Origin: Planctomycetes bacterium MalM25
GTDB taxonomy: Bacteria > Planctomycetota > Planctomycetia > Pirellulales > Lacipirellulaceae
Length of the DNA stretch: 64,000 nucleotides
NCBI GenBank assembly: GCA_007745835.1
Contig: CP036424.1
Span: 1,511,001 to 1,575,000 of the forward strand
Direction of reading: 5' to 3'
The notes beneath the pieces were generated by a model that saw nothing but the letters and a program-made list of their open reading frames with translations, did no database searches and was not told where the DNA came from. This document shows, piece by piece, positions 53,716 through 62,329 of the stretch. Position 1 is the first letter of the stretch, and every line of letters starts with the position of its first letter. The position numbers were made by a program, and so were the translations under genes.

Positions 53716-53746
53716 ACGCCACGCTTCAACGAGCGTGGCGTTCCCC
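53716..53746 (+). terminator. Intrinsic-like terminator after the AAA ATPase gene
   Basis: A perfect 10-bp stem (53716-53725 with 53732-53741) with a 6-nt loop is followed by TTCCCCGTTT. The T-run is interrupted, so efficiency may be modest. Confidence 0.7.
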
Positions 53747-53782
53747 GTTTAGCTCCCCCACTCGAAGAACAGGTATCTTCCG

Positions 53783-54193
53783 ATGTCCCCCAATGAGATC
53801 GAGCTCGTTCAGGCTTCCTGGCGGCACGCTTCGCCGATCGCCGACACCGTCGTCCGGCTGTTCTACCGGCGGTTGTTCGAGCGAGCCCCCGAGGTGCGGG
53901 AGCGGTTCCACACCTCGATGAGCGAGCAGGGCGACCACCTGATCGGGGCCGTCGAAGAACTCCTCAGCCGGCTCGACCAGGGCGACGCGGTCTCGGGGAT
54001 GGTGCTCAGCGAGCAGTCGTTCGCGGACCGTGGCGAGGAGGTCGCCGACGCCTGGCTCTGGGCCTTGGAGCAAGAGATCGGTCGCTGTGCGTCCGAGGGC
54101 GCCCGCAACGCGTGGCGCCGAGCGATCCAGAGCGACGCCGGCGTCGCCTTCAAGCTGGTCGCGCTGGGCGAGGTCGAGCTGGTCGGCGCCTAA
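53783..54193 (+). CDS. Globin-fold protein without proximal histidine
   Basis: This 136-residue protein matches the A-E helices of bacterial single-domain globins: IELVQASWRHASPIADTVVRLFYRRLFERAPEVRERF, with Trp, Phe and Arg in place. It also matches the G-H helices (VADAWLWALEQEIG, NAWRRAIQ). Between E and G, where globins have a proximal His in an 'LgrrH..ygv' segment, it reads GMVLSEQSFADRGEE. The only histidines are H15, H43 and H52. Loss of the F8 His implies that haem binding is absent or unusual, as in some non-haem sensor globins. The ATG at 53783 directly precedes the A helix. Confidence 0.75.
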   Translation: MSPNEIELVQASWRHASPIADTVVRLFYRRLFERAPEVRERFHTSMSEQGDHLIGAVEELLSRLDQGDAVSGMVLSEQSFADRGEEVADAWLWALEQEIGRCASEGARNAWRRAIQSDAGVAFKLVALGEVELVGA

Positions 54194-54204
54194 TAGGTTG
54201 TGTC

Positions 54205-54287
54205 CCCCTCCCTTTCAGGGAGGGGCTAGGGGAGGGTTGCGGCTTGCACCGCACATCACCCCTCCCCGAACCTCTCCTCTAGAGAGG
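54205..54287. repeat. Inverted repeat element, copy B (right arm degenerate)
   Basis: Bases 54205-54237 are identical to the 33-bp left arm of the element at 16572. The right arm, about 54258-54287 (ACCCCTCCCCGAACCTCTCC), is a diverged inverse copy. It sits 11 bases after the globin-like stop codon and just before the convergent dcd 3' end, where it may also serve as a bidirectional transcript end. Confidence 0.85.
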
Positions 54288-54308
54288 ATCGGAGCCTTCG
54301 ACTCGATC

Positions 54309-54887
54309 CTAGCGCGACAGCGGCCGTTCCATGCCGAAGTCGAGCGGCAGCTGCGGGTCGCCCTCTTCGTCGCGGCTGAGTTCCTCGAACAGGAGGCTTG
54401 GCTGGATGTCGCGGTTGTGCTGGTACTTGCTCGCGTACTCGGTGATCTCGCCGGTTAGCTCGTGGTAGAAGATCTGGCAGATCGGCACGCCCGGGTAAAT
54501 CTTGACCGGCTGGACGGCGAACATCTCGAGCGTCCAGAAGCCGCTGAAGCCGACGTCGCCGAAGCCGGCGGTCACGTGGACGAACAGGCCGAGCCGGCCG
54601 ATCGAGCTGCGCCCCTCGATCTGCGGCACCAGGTTGTGGGTCGTCGTCCGCTCCGCCGTGCGCCCCAGGTAGAGCTGGTTCGGGCTGAGCACGAGCCCCT
54701 CCTCGGGGATCGTCAGCCGGCGGACCCGGTTCGGCTTGGCCATGTCGAGGACGACCTCCTCGTACACCATCAGCTCGTCGTGCAGCGTCAGGTTGTAGCT
54801 GTTCGGGTTGAGCCGACACGGGTCGAAGTCATCGATCAGGATGTCGCCGCCGAGGCGACGTTGGATTTCGGCGCCGGATAGAATCAT
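54309..54887 (-). CDS. dcd: dCTP deaminase
   Basis: This 192-residue enzyme deaminates dCTP to dUTP (or to dUMP if bifunctional) in thymidylate synthesis. It has the family motifs EGRSSIGRLGLFVHVTAGFGDVGF and the catalytic Glu in FWTLEMFAVQPVKIYPGVPICQIFY. The start MILSGAEIQRRL is typical. The length agrees with the trimeric dCTP deaminase/dUTPase fold. The bifunctional type cannot be excluded from sequence alone. nth lies 86 bases upstream on the same strand. Confidence 0.96.
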   Translation of the reverse strand: MILSGAEIQRRLGGDILIDDFDPCRLNPNSYNLTLHDELMVYEEVVLDMAKPNRVRRLTIPEEGLVLSPNQLYLGRTAERTTTHNLVPQIEGRSSIGRLGLFVHVTAGFGDVGFSGFWTLEMFAVQPVKIYPGVPICQIFYHELTGEITEYASKYQHNRDIQPSLLFEELSRDEEGDPQLPLDFGMERPLSR

Positions 54888-54973
54888 GCGGAGAGCCGGG
54901 ATGACGAGGGCGGGGGGCGATTGGCTGGCGAGCTTACCGTTTTTGGGGCTCCGATGCTCGCACGCGGTTCGGC

Positions 54974-55645
54974 TTATTGCGCAACACCCACGCGGGGGCA
55001 GAACCGCCGCATCGAGCAGGCCTCGCAGTCGGGCTTACGAGCGTCGCACACCTGCCGCCCGTGATAGATCATCCGGTGCGAAAAATCGACCCAGCGGCTC
55101 TTGGGCAGCAGGGGCATGAGTTCGCGTTCGACCTTCACCGGGTCTTTCTGCTCGGTCAGCCCGGTCCGTCGGCTGAGACGACCAACGTGGGTATCGACTA
55201 CCACCCCCGAGGGGATGCCGAACGCCGTGCCGAGGACGACGTTCGCCGTCTTCCGCCCCACGCCCGCCAGCGCGACCAGGGCGTCGAGGTCCCGGGGAAC
55301 CTCGCCGTCGTATTTTTCCACGAGGTCGGTGCAGCACGCCTTGAGGTTCTTCGCCTTGTTGCGGAAGAACCCGGCGCTCTGGACGTACTCCTCCAGTCGC
55401 TTGATCGGCAGCGCCGCTAGGTCCTCGGCGGTGGGGCAGTCGGCGAACAGCTTGGCGGTCACTTTATTGACCCGTTCGTCGGTGCATTGGGCAGAGAGGA
55501 TGGTCGCCACGAGCAACTGCACGGGCGTGTCGTAACGGAGCGCGCACTCGGCGTCGGGGTAATCGGCCTTCAATCGCCGCAACACCCGCTTGGATTGGGC
55601 CTTGCGTTCATCTTGGTCGGCGGGAGGAGCGGGGCGGGGGGGCAT
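54974..55645 (-). CDS. nth: Endonuclease III
   Basis: This 223-residue DNA glycosylase/AP lyase removes oxidised pyrimidines. The helix-hairpin-helix LVALAGVGRKTANVV carries catalytic K132, and VVDTHVGRL has D151. The 4Fe-4S cluster ligands are C200, C207, C210 and C216 in the usual C-x6-C-x2-C-x5-C spacing. The N-terminal extension of about 15 residues is Pro-rich. It is divergent from the LON-domain gene. Confidence 0.96.
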   Translation of the reverse strand: MPPRPAPPADQDERKAQSKRVLRRLKADYPDAECALRYDTPVQLLVATILSAQCTDERVNKVTAKLFADCPTAEDLAALPIKRLEEYVQSAGFFRNKAKNLKACCTDLVEKYDGEVPRDLDALVALAGVGRKTANVVLGTAFGIPSGVVVDTHVGRLSRRTGLTEQKDPVKVERELMPLLPKSRWVDFSHRMIYHGRQVCDARKPDCEACSMRRFCPRVGVAQ

Positions 55646-55841
55646 GCTTTCTTGGCGCGGGCGGCGGTGGGAGACGCCCCGATTGTCCGCTAGCCCCGTA
55701 CGCTTTGGGAAGCGCCGACGCCCGAGCCGTCGTGGGAGAGCTCCGCCGGGGCGTTCACGCTGGCGTTTTGGAACGGGGGCGTGCTACGGTTGCTACTCGA
55801 GACCCCGTCCCGAGACGGACCGCCGTTCCCTGAGATACAGC

Positions 55842-56555
55842 ATGCCGAGTGACCCGCACGGTTTGGGCTTCGACCACCTCGAATTCGATCCGGAACGCTT
55901 TTCGGGCGTGGCGCGGGTCTTTCCGTTGCCCGCGCCTTCGCTGTTCCCGCGGACCCTCGTGCCGCTGCACGTGTTCGAGGAGCGCTACCTCGAGCTCATG
56001 CATGACGCGCTCGACAGCGACGGGCTGATCGCGATGGCCGTGCTGAAGCCGGGCTGGGAGATCGATTACGCGAGCCGCCCGCCGGTGGAGCCGATCGCCT
56101 GCCTCGGCAAGATCGTCACGCACCACCGCCTCGAAAACGGGCGTTACAACACGCTGCTGGCCGGCGTGAGCCGGGTTCGGCTGCTGGAGGAGATCGAGCC
56201 CCCGCGGGCTTTCCGGCGCGCGCGGGTCGATCTGCTCGCCGAGCAAGAGCCCGAAGCCTCGGAGCCGGGCGTCGCGGAGCTGCAGGAACAGCTGATCGAG
56301 GCGTTCCGCGAGGCCCTGCCGCACGGGGAGCCTCCCGAGCCCCTGATGCGAGCGTTCCAGGGGGATCTCCCGCTCGGTCTGCTGGCCGATCTGGCGGCGC
56401 AGACCTTGCCGATGGACGGTCGCGTGAAGGTCTCGCTCCTCGCGGACCCCTCGGCTATCGACCGGGCCCGCAAGGTGCTGGCGGCGCTCGCCTCGGGTGG
56501 GGAGCCGGGGGGGCGGCTCGATCCCCCTTCGCCGCCACCGTTTAGCGAGAATTGA
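55842..56555 (+). CDS. LON N-terminal (substrate-binding) domain protein
   Basis: This 237-residue protein consists of a Lon-N/LON-SB domain without the ATPase or protease parts: VARVFPLPAPSLFPRTLVPLHVFEERYLELMHDAL, then CLGKIVTHHRLENGRYNTLLAGVSRVRL. Such free-standing proteins are widespread and may bind unfolded or specific proteins; the function is not established. I chose the ATG at 55842, ahead of the conserved domain. A frame from 55590 overlaps nth antisense. It starts a run of four same-strand genes with gaps of 109, 8 and 3 bases. Confidence 0.88.
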   Translation: MPSDPHGLGFDHLEFDPERFSGVARVFPLPAPSLFPRTLVPLHVFEERYLELMHDALDSDGLIAMAVLKPGWEIDYASRPPVEPIACLGKIVTHHRLENGRYNTLLAGVSRVRLLEEIEPPRAFRRARVDLLAEQEPEASEPGVAELQEQLIEAFREALPHGEPPEPLMRAFQGDLPLGLLADLAAQTLPMDGRVKVSLLADPSAIDRARKVLAALASGGEPGGRLDPPSPPPFSEN

Positions 56556-56664
56556 TCGGGGATGCGCGGGGAAGCAGGGTGCTTGCCCGGCCGGTGAGCC
56601 AGTAGGATGGAGGGGGCGGGGGACGGACGCCCCGCGCGTCTGAGCCCGTCACCCGCTGCGCCGC

Positions 56665-59604
56665 ATGCCGAACGATCCACGCCGCATCGCCGAAGACCTC
56701 CGCGGTCAGGTCGCGGGCGACGTGCTGCACGACGAGCTGACGCGGCGGCTCTACGCGACCGACGGCAGCCTCTATGAGATCACGCCCGCGGTGGTCGTTC
56801 GCCCCCGCGTGACGGCCGACGTGGCGGCGACGCTCGCCTACGCCACGGCCGAAGGGGTTGCTGTCCACGCCCGCGGCGCCGGGTCGGGCTTGGCCGGGGG
56901 GTGCCTCGGGCCGGGGATCGTCGTGGATTTCTCGCGCTACATGCGCCGCGTCCTCTCCGAAGAGGGGGACCTGATCCGGGTGCAGCCGGGCGTCGTCCAC
57001 GCCGAGCTGAACCGCCGCCTCGCCGAGAGCGGGCGCCAGTTCGCCCCCGACCCGGCGATGACCGAAGTCACGACGCTGGGCGGAGTCGCCGCGGTGGACG
57101 CCTCCGGCAGCCGCCGGATGGTCACCGGCTCGGCTCGCGAACACGTCGCCGGTCTGGCGGCGGTGCTGAGCGACGGCCGCGTCGTGAAGACCGGTGTGCT
57201 GGGCGAGGGGGAACCGCACGAGGCGCAACTCTCCGACCGTCTGTTCTCCCTGCTCAAAGGTTCGCGTGAGGTGATCCGCGAGCACACACCGCGCGGCTGC
57301 GTGAACAACAGCGGCTACGCCTTGGACCGCGCGCTGGGCGCCGACGGAGTCGCTCTGACCCAACTGCTGGTCGGTAGCGAGGGAACGCTCGCCCTGATCA
57401 CCGAGCTGGCGGTCCGTGCGACGCCGCTGCCCAGGGCGGTCGGTTCGGTGTTGCTGACCTTCCCGAGTTTCGAGCTGGCCGCCGAGGCCGTGCAGGTCCT
57501 GGCGCCCCTCAAACTCGCGGCGTGCGACCTGATCGACCGCCGGCGGATCAGCCTGACGCGGCAGCTCGACCCGCGGTACGAGATGCTGCTCAGCAGCGCC
57601 GCCGAGGCGATGCTGTACGTCGAGGTCTTCGCCGGGGATGAGGAGTCGCTCGTCGAGAAGACGAACGCCCTGGTCGAAGCCGTGCGCGGCGACGAGTCGC
57701 TCGCCGCCGAGGCGATCGTCGCCGAGACGCCCGACGACCGGCGGCTCTTCCGGCAGCTGTCGCGGACGCTGGTCTCTTCGCTGCACGGACTCAAGGGCAA
57801 CCGCCGCGCGGTGACGGGCGTCGAGGACCTGGCGCTCCCGCCGGCCGCCCTGCCACAGTTCTTCTTGCGGCTCCAAGAGATCCTCAAGCGTCGCGAGGTG
57901 ACCGCGTCGGTGTACGGTCACGTGGGGCACGGCCAGCTGCACCTGCGGCCTTTGCTCGACCTGACCAACCCGGTCGATGTCCGCAGGCTGGAGACCCTGG
58001 CGAGCGACCTGTACGACACGGTCTGGCTGCTGGGCGGCACGATCAGCGGTGAGCACGGCGATGGCCTCAGCCGCACGCCGTTCAGCTCGAGGCAGCACGG
58101 GCCGCTGGTGAATGTCTTCCGGGGCGTGAAGGGGGTGCTCGATCCGGCGGGCGTGCTCAACCCGGGCAAGGTGGCGCCCGCTCCGGGATCGCGGATGACG
58201 CACGCCCTCCGCAAGACGGGCGCCGTGCGGACCCGCCCCGAGTCGACGCCACAGGCGAAGGCGCCCCCCTCGCCCCCCGTGGAGTTGCAGCTGGAGTGGG
58301 AGCCCGAAGAGGCCGCCGCCGCCAGTCGCGCCTGCAACGGCTGCGGCGCCTGCCGCACCGGCGGCGACGCGGAGCGGATGTGCCCGATCTTCCGCTACAC
58401 GCCGCGCGAAGAGGCTTCGCCCCGGGCGAAGGCGAACCTGCTGCGAGGGGTGCTCACCGGCGAGCTGCCGGCGGAGACCCTGCTGCTGGACGACACCAAG
58501 GCCGTGGCCGATCTGTGCGTCAACTGCCATCAGTGCCGCCTGGAGTGCCCGTCGGGCGTCGACATCCCCAAGATGATGCTCGAGGCCAAGGGGAGCTACG
58601 CCTCGACCAACGGCCTGCGGCGCGACGCCTGGTTGTCGGCGCGGATCGACTTGATGGCGAAGTACGCCTCGCGGTGGCCCTCGGCGGTTAACGCGGTGCT
58701 CCGGAACCCGACAGCGCGGTGGCTGCTCGAGCGAACCACCGGACTCGCCGCGGGCCGCAAGCTCCCACCGTTCGCTCGGCGAACCTATTTGCAAGAGGCC
58801 GCTTCACGCAAGCTGAACCGCCCGCCCGACGCGCCCGAGAAGATTTATTACTTCGTCGACACGTACGCGAACCATTTCGACACCGAGCTGGCGACCGCGT
58901 TTGAGCGGGTCATCAAGTGGCACGATGTCGGTTTCTATGCGCCGAGCGACCAGCAGCACAGTGGCATGGCGATGATCAGCCAGGGGGCGCTCGAGCACGC
59001 GCGTCGCTTGGCGTCGCGGAACGTCACGCGCCTCGCCGAGGCGGTGCGCGACGGCTACGCGATCGTGGCGACCGAGCCCTCCTCGGTGCTCGCGCTCACC
59101 CATGAGTACCTGAACCTCTTGCCCGACGACGAAGACGCCGAGCTCGTCGCCGCCAGCACCTACGAGGCGTGCCACTACCTCTGGCGACGTCACGTGGAGG
59201 CGCGGCTGCGGCTCGACTTGCAGCCGATGCCGTACCACGTGGCGCACCACACCCCCTGCCACATGAAGGCGCTCGGCGTCGGCTCGCCGGCGCAGAACTT
59301 GTTGCGGCTGATTCCCGAGCTGCGGCTCGTGCGCCTGGAGAAGGGGTGCAGCGGCATGGCGGGCGTCTACGGCATGTCGCGGCGGAACTACCGGAGTAGC
59401 CTGCGGGCCGGCCTGCCGCTGCTGTCCGAGTTGCGCAGCGGGCGGCACCAGGTCGGCTCGACCGAGTGCGGCTCCTGCCGGACGCAGATGGAGCAGGCGG
59501 CCACCGTGCCGACTCTGCACCCGATCAAGCTGCTCGCGGCGAGCTACGGCCTGATGCCGGAGGTCGCCGAGCGCCTCGCCGCCCTCAACGACGATTTACC
59601 TTGA
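56665..59604 (+). CDS. FAD-linked oxidoreductase fused to 4Fe-4S and CCG domains
   Basis: This 979-residue protein joins a GlcD/Dld-type FAD domain (residues 36-215: PRVTADVAATLAYA, GSGLAGGCLG) and an FAD-oxidase C-terminal domain (to about 510, YGHVGHGQLHLRP, ISGEHGDGLSR). A ferredoxin-like region with clusters C557-C560-C563-C573 and C618-C621-C624-C628, and CCG-type domains near the end (HHTPCHMKALG, KGCSGMAG, STECGSCRTQME), complete it. It resembles YdiJ/GlcDF-type fusions that oxidise 2-hydroxyacids such as D-lactate or D-2-hydroxyglutarate and pass electrons to the respiratory chain. The substrate is not determined. It is followed after 8 bases by a cysteine-desulfurase-like gene. Confidence 0.92.
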   Translation: MPNDPRRIAEDLRGQVAGDVLHDELTRRLYATDGSLYEITPAVVVRPRVTADVAATLAYATAEGVAVHARGAGSGLAGGCLGPGIVVDFSRYMRRVLSEEGDLIRVQPGVVHAELNRRLAESGRQFAPDPAMTEVTTLGGVAAVDASGSRRMVTGSAREHVAGLAAVLSDGRVVKTGVLGEGEPHEAQLSDRLFSLLKGSREVIREHTPRGCVNNSGYALDRALGADGVALTQLLVGSEGTLALITELAVRATPLPRAVGSVLLTFPSFELAAEAVQVLAPLKLAACDLIDRRRISLTRQLDPRYEMLLSSAAEAMLYVEVFAGDEESLVEKTNALVEAVRGDESLAAEAIVAETPDDRRLFRQLSRTLVSSLHGLKGNRRAVTGVEDLALPPAALPQFFLRLQEILKRREVTASVYGHVGHGQLHLRPLLDLTNPVDVRRLETLASDLYDTVWLLGGTISGEHGDGLSRTPFSSRQHGPLVNVFRGVKGVLDPAGVLNPGKVAPAPGSRMTHALRKTGAVRTRPESTPQAKAPPSPPVELQLEWEPEEAAAASRACNGCGACRTGGDAERMCPIFRYTPREEASPRAKANLLRGVLTGELPAETLLLDDTKAVADLCVNCHQCRLECPSGVDIPKMMLEAKGSYASTNGLRRDAWLSARIDLMAKYASRWPSAVNAVLRNPTARWLLERTTGLAAGRKLPPFARRTYLQEAASRKLNRPPDAPEKIYYFVDTYANHFDTELATAFERVIKWHDVGFYAPSDQQHSGMAMISQGALEHARRLASRNVTRLAEAVRDGYAIVATEPSSVLALTHEYLNLLPDDEDAELVAASTYEACHYLWRRHVEARLRLDLQPMPYHVAHHTPCHMKALGVGSPAQNLLRLIPELRLVRLEKGCSGMAGVYGMSRRNYRSSLRAGLPLLSELRSGRHQVGSTECGSCRTQMEQAATVPTLHPIKLLAASYGLMPEVAERLAALNDDLP

Positions 59605-59612
59605 GGCCCAGC

Positions 59613-60794
59613 GTGCCCGCGCCACGGATCTACCTCGACAACGCGGCGACCAGCTGGCCGAAGCCCGAGGCCGTCTACCGAGCGGTCGACGGCTGGCAAC
59701 GCCGTGTCGGCGCCGCCTACGCCCGCGGCGTCTCCTCGGCGGCCGACGAGACGCGCGCCCTCGTCGATCGAGCCCGGCGGGGCGTGGCGACGCTGCTTGG
59801 CGAGAGCGACCCCTCGCGAATCGCCTTCACGTCGAGCGGCACCGACTCGCTCAACCTGGCCCTCTTCGGCCTGCTGCGCGACGGCGATCACGTCGTCGCT
59901 ACGGTGTGCGAACACAACGCCGTGCTGAGGTCGCTCGATAGGCTCGCCTCGGGCGAAGGGCCGATCCGGATCGAAGTGACTTACGTTGAGTGCGACGCGG
60001 AGGGCGCTGTCGAACCGCAGGCGATCGACGCGGCGATCCGCGAAGCGACCCGCCTCGTCACGGTGATCCACGCCTCGAACGTGACCGGCGCCGTGCAACC
60101 GATCGAGGCCATCGCCGCCGCGGCGCGCGAGCGGGGTGTGCGGGTGCTGGTTGACGCGGCGCAAACCCTGGGGCGTTGGCCGCTCGACGTGAAGCGGCTC
60201 GGCGCTGACCTCGTGGCGGCTCCGGGGCACAAAGGCTTGCTAGGACCGCTGGGCACAGGCGTCCTTTGGATGCGACCTGGCGTAGAACATGATCTATGCC
60301 CTTTGCGCTATGGCGGCGCCGCGAGTGGCGGCGACCAACTCGGGATGCCGACCACGGCCCCCGACCGCTACGAGGCGGGCAACCTGAACGTCCCCGGGCT
60401 GGCCGGCCTCGCGGCGGGTGTCGAACACGCCCTCGAAGCCGGAGTTGAGAAGACCCAATCCCAGCTGGCCGCCGGCAGGCGCCTGATCGCCGAAGGCCTG
60501 GCGACGATCCCCGGAGTCACTCTCTACGGCCCGAGCGACCCGGCGAGACAGGCGGGCGTTGTGAGCTTCTCGGTCGAGGGCTACGATCCTCACGAGTTCG
60601 CGACCCTGCTGGCGAGCGTCGCCGGCGTCGAGTGCCGCGCCGGATTGCATTGTGCGCCCCGCCTGCACGAGGCTCTTGGGACCAAGCCGCGGGGCGGGCT
60701 CGTCCGCTTCAGCCCCGGCGCCTCGACCACCGAGGAGGAGATCGTTGCCGCTGTCGAAGCGGTGCGGACGCTCGCCTCCGACACGCCGCGATAG
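59613..60794 (+). CDS. Class V aminotransferase, cysteine-desulfurase-like
   Basis: This 393-residue PLP enzyme has the SufS/CsdA-type layout: IYLDNAATSWPKPEAVYRAV, SSGTDSLNLAL, K207 as Schiff-base Lys in APGHKGLLGP, and C347 in AGLHCAP, equivalent to the sulfur-accepting Cys of SufS. It probably takes sulfur from cysteine for iron-sulfur assembly, though some relatives act on selenocysteine. The start is GTG at 59613 with GAGG 6 bases upstream; it lies 8 bases after the stop of the iron-sulfur flavoprotein. The tight coupling and the downstream cysteine-cluster gene hint at a local role in that protein's clusters. Confidence 0.92.
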   Translation: MPAPRIYLDNAATSWPKPEAVYRAVDGWQRRVGAAYARGVSSAADETRALVDRARRGVATLLGESDPSRIAFTSSGTDSLNLALFGLLRDGDHVVATVCEHNAVLRSLDRLASGEGPIRIEVTYVECDAEGAVEPQAIDAAIREATRLVTVIHASNVTGAVQPIEAIAAAARERGVRVLVDAAQTLGRWPLDVKRLGADLVAAPGHKGLLGPLGTGVLWMRPGVEHDLCPLRYGGAASGGDQLGMPTTAPDRYEAGNLNVPGLAGLAAGVEHALEAGVEKTQSQLAAGRRLIAEGLATIPGVTLYGPSDPARQAGVVSFSVEGYDPHEFATLLASVAGVECRAGLHCAPRLHEALGTKPRGGLVRFSPGASTTEEEIVAAVEAVRTLASDTPR

Positions 60795-60797
60795 AAC

Positions 60798-61238
60798 ATG
60801 AAGATCCAACCCGACGCCGACGACCCTTCGAAGCCGTGGTACCACGAGGGGCTGCGGTTCACCTGCACCGCTTGCGGCGACTGCTGCACAGGCGAGCCGG
60901 GGTACGTCTGGCTCAACAAGGCGGAGATCGAGTCGATGGCCGAGCAGTTGGGGCTGTCGGTCGAGGACTTCGAGCGGGAGCACGTTGTCTTGGTCGGGGT
61001 CCGCAAGAGCCTGCGGGAGCGTGAGAACGGTGATTGCGTGCTACTGGATGCGAAGAGCCGAAAATGCACCGTCTACAAGCTCCGCCCCCGCCAGTGCCGC
61101 ACCTGGCCCTTCTGGGACTCGAACCTGAAGTCACCCAAGGCGTGGGAAGAGGCTTGCGAGGCCTGCCCGGGCAGCGGCAAGGGCAAGCTCTATTCGCTCG
61201 ACAAGATCGAGGACCAGCGGACGGTGATTCGCGTCTGA
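60798..61238 (+). CDS. YkgJ-family cysteine-cluster protein
   Basis: This 146-residue cytosolic protein contains the YkgJ/CxxCxxCC-type signature: CTACGDCC at about 23-30, then CVLLDAKSRKCTVYKLRPRQCRTWPFWDSN, and CEACPGSG near the C-terminus. These proteins probably bind zinc or an iron-sulfur cluster; their function is unknown. It starts 3 bases after the desulfurase stop, so the two are likely translationally coupled. The last gene of the operon. Confidence 0.9.
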   Translation: MKIQPDADDPSKPWYHEGLRFTCTACGDCCTGEPGYVWLNKAEIESMAEQLGLSVEDFEREHVVLVGVRKSLRERENGDCVLLDAKSRKCTVYKLRPRQCRTWPFWDSNLKSPKAWEEACEACPGSGKGKLYSLDKIEDQRTVIRV

Positions 61239-61555
61239 GGGGGGCGGGCGCCCCAAGTTCCGGTTGGCGTGACTTTGACGGTTGGCTAAAGAACGCCGGT
61301 GGCGCCGCCGATACCGATCAGGAGGCCCGCGCTAGGCGGTTCGTGCAAGCACGGTCCGCCGCCATACCTGGTGATGCAAAGTCCTTCTGAGAAAGACTTT
61401 GCGTCGTTTCAAGGTGGTTGCGAGGCCTGCGATGAGACCCCATTCGCCGTAAATCGTTGCAATCGTGTTAGTTACGTCGCAAACGCCGCAAAGCCGTCAA
61501 CACGCCCGAAAGGCGTGTTCTGGCCAGTTTGCGGCGTCGCCTTGGCGCGCGAACG
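61239..61555. other. Structured intergenic region upstream of the HU-like gene
   Basis: No gene is supported here. An 11-bp stem with one G-U pair joins 61373-61383 and 61395-61405 (GCAAAGTC/GACTTTGC core). A nested structure lies at 61483-61537: a 10-bp outer stem ACGCCGCAAA/TTTGCGGCGT encloses the 8-bp hairpin AACACGCC-5nt-GGCGTGTT (61499-61519). These could be terminators of the upstream operon or a small structured RNA. Neither ends in a long T-run. Confidence 0.55.
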
Positions 61556-61584
61556 TTGACACTAACCGTTGTCAGACATACACT
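61556..61584 (+). promoter_or_regulatory. Consensus sigma-70 promoter for the HU-like gene
   Basis: TTGACA (61556-61561) and TACACT (61579-61584) are separated by exactly 17 bases. A dyad TGACA-8nt-TGTCA (61557-61574) overlaps the -35 box and spacer and could be an operator. Transcription would start near 61591, giving a leader of about 110 bases to the GTG at 61702. Confidence 0.75.
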
Positions 61585-61701
61585 TGGGACGACGAGACCA
61601 ACCATAGAAAGGCCTCGCAGCGAGTCGATTTTGGCCTCTCAGCCAAGCAGGGCAGAGAGCGTCTCGCCGCGTACGGCGTCTTTCCAGCCGGGGAGTCGGT
61701 C

Positions 61702-62184
61702 GTGACCAAAAAAGAGATCGTCAGGACGATCGCCGAAGAGATCGGCCTGACCCAACTCAAGACCAAGGAGATCGTCCAGAAGACGTTCGACGCCATCGTC
61801 GAAACGCTTGTGGAGGATCACCGCATCGAGCTGCGCAACTTTGGCGTGTTCGAGGTCAAGAAACGGGCCGCTCGCAAGGCGCGCAACCCGCGTACGGGCG
61901 AGAAGGTGGACGTCGCCGAGAAGTTCGTCGTGACGTTCAAGCCCGGCAAAGAGATGGAAGAACGCGTCCGCGAGCTGGAACGTCGCGCCGCCGAAGAGGC
62001 CGCCGAGCGGCGTCTGGCGGAAGAGCGGGCGGCCGCCGCGGCTGCGGAGCCCTCCGCCAACGGTTCAGGAAACGTTTCTCAGGGAGGCTACCCGCCTGCC
62101 GGAGAGAGCCCTTCCGCCCCGGAAGCGAATCCGGGCGGATTCGCCGGCTACGATCGTGCCCCGCACGATTCAACCGGTTCTTGA
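61702..62184 (+). CDS. HU/IHF-family DNA-binding protein with long C-terminal tail
   Basis: This 160-residue protein begins with a complete HU/IHF domain (residues 1-91): [35 protein letters not shown], the [40 protein letters not shown] saddle and DNA-binding arm, with the arm proline in NPRTG. HU proteins bend and compact DNA. The remaining 70 residues, an acidic/Ala-rich helix ([31 protein letters not shown]) and a Gly/Pro/Ser-rich end, are not part of ordinary HU. I chose the GTG at 61702 with GGGGAG upstream; a long frame from 61465 runs through the promoter. Confidence 0.92.
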   Translation: MTKKEIVRTIAEEIGLTQLKTKEIVQKTFDAIVETLVEDHRIELRNFGVFEVKKRAARKARNPRTGEKVDVAEKFVVTFKPGKEMEERVRELERRAAEEAAERRLAEERAAAAAAEPSANGSGNVSQGGYPPAGESPSAPEANPGGFAGYDRAPHDSTGS

Positions 62185-62329
62185 TCGAACTACAAGCTGC
62201 TGCTGACAAACGGTTTACGACGATAAAGCGGCCAATCCGGGCAAGGATGCTCGACCAACCGCACACAACGACTAGAAGCGACGCCGGGCGTTGACGCCCA
62301 ACGCCCCACTCAAGGAGGAGTGACCCCCC

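Noticed and set aside
56542-58794. A 750-codon minus-strand open frame opposite the FAD/Fe-S oxidoreductase.
   Set aside because: Antisense to clear FAD and 4Fe-4S motifs, with Arg/Gln/Glu/Val-rich shadow composition.
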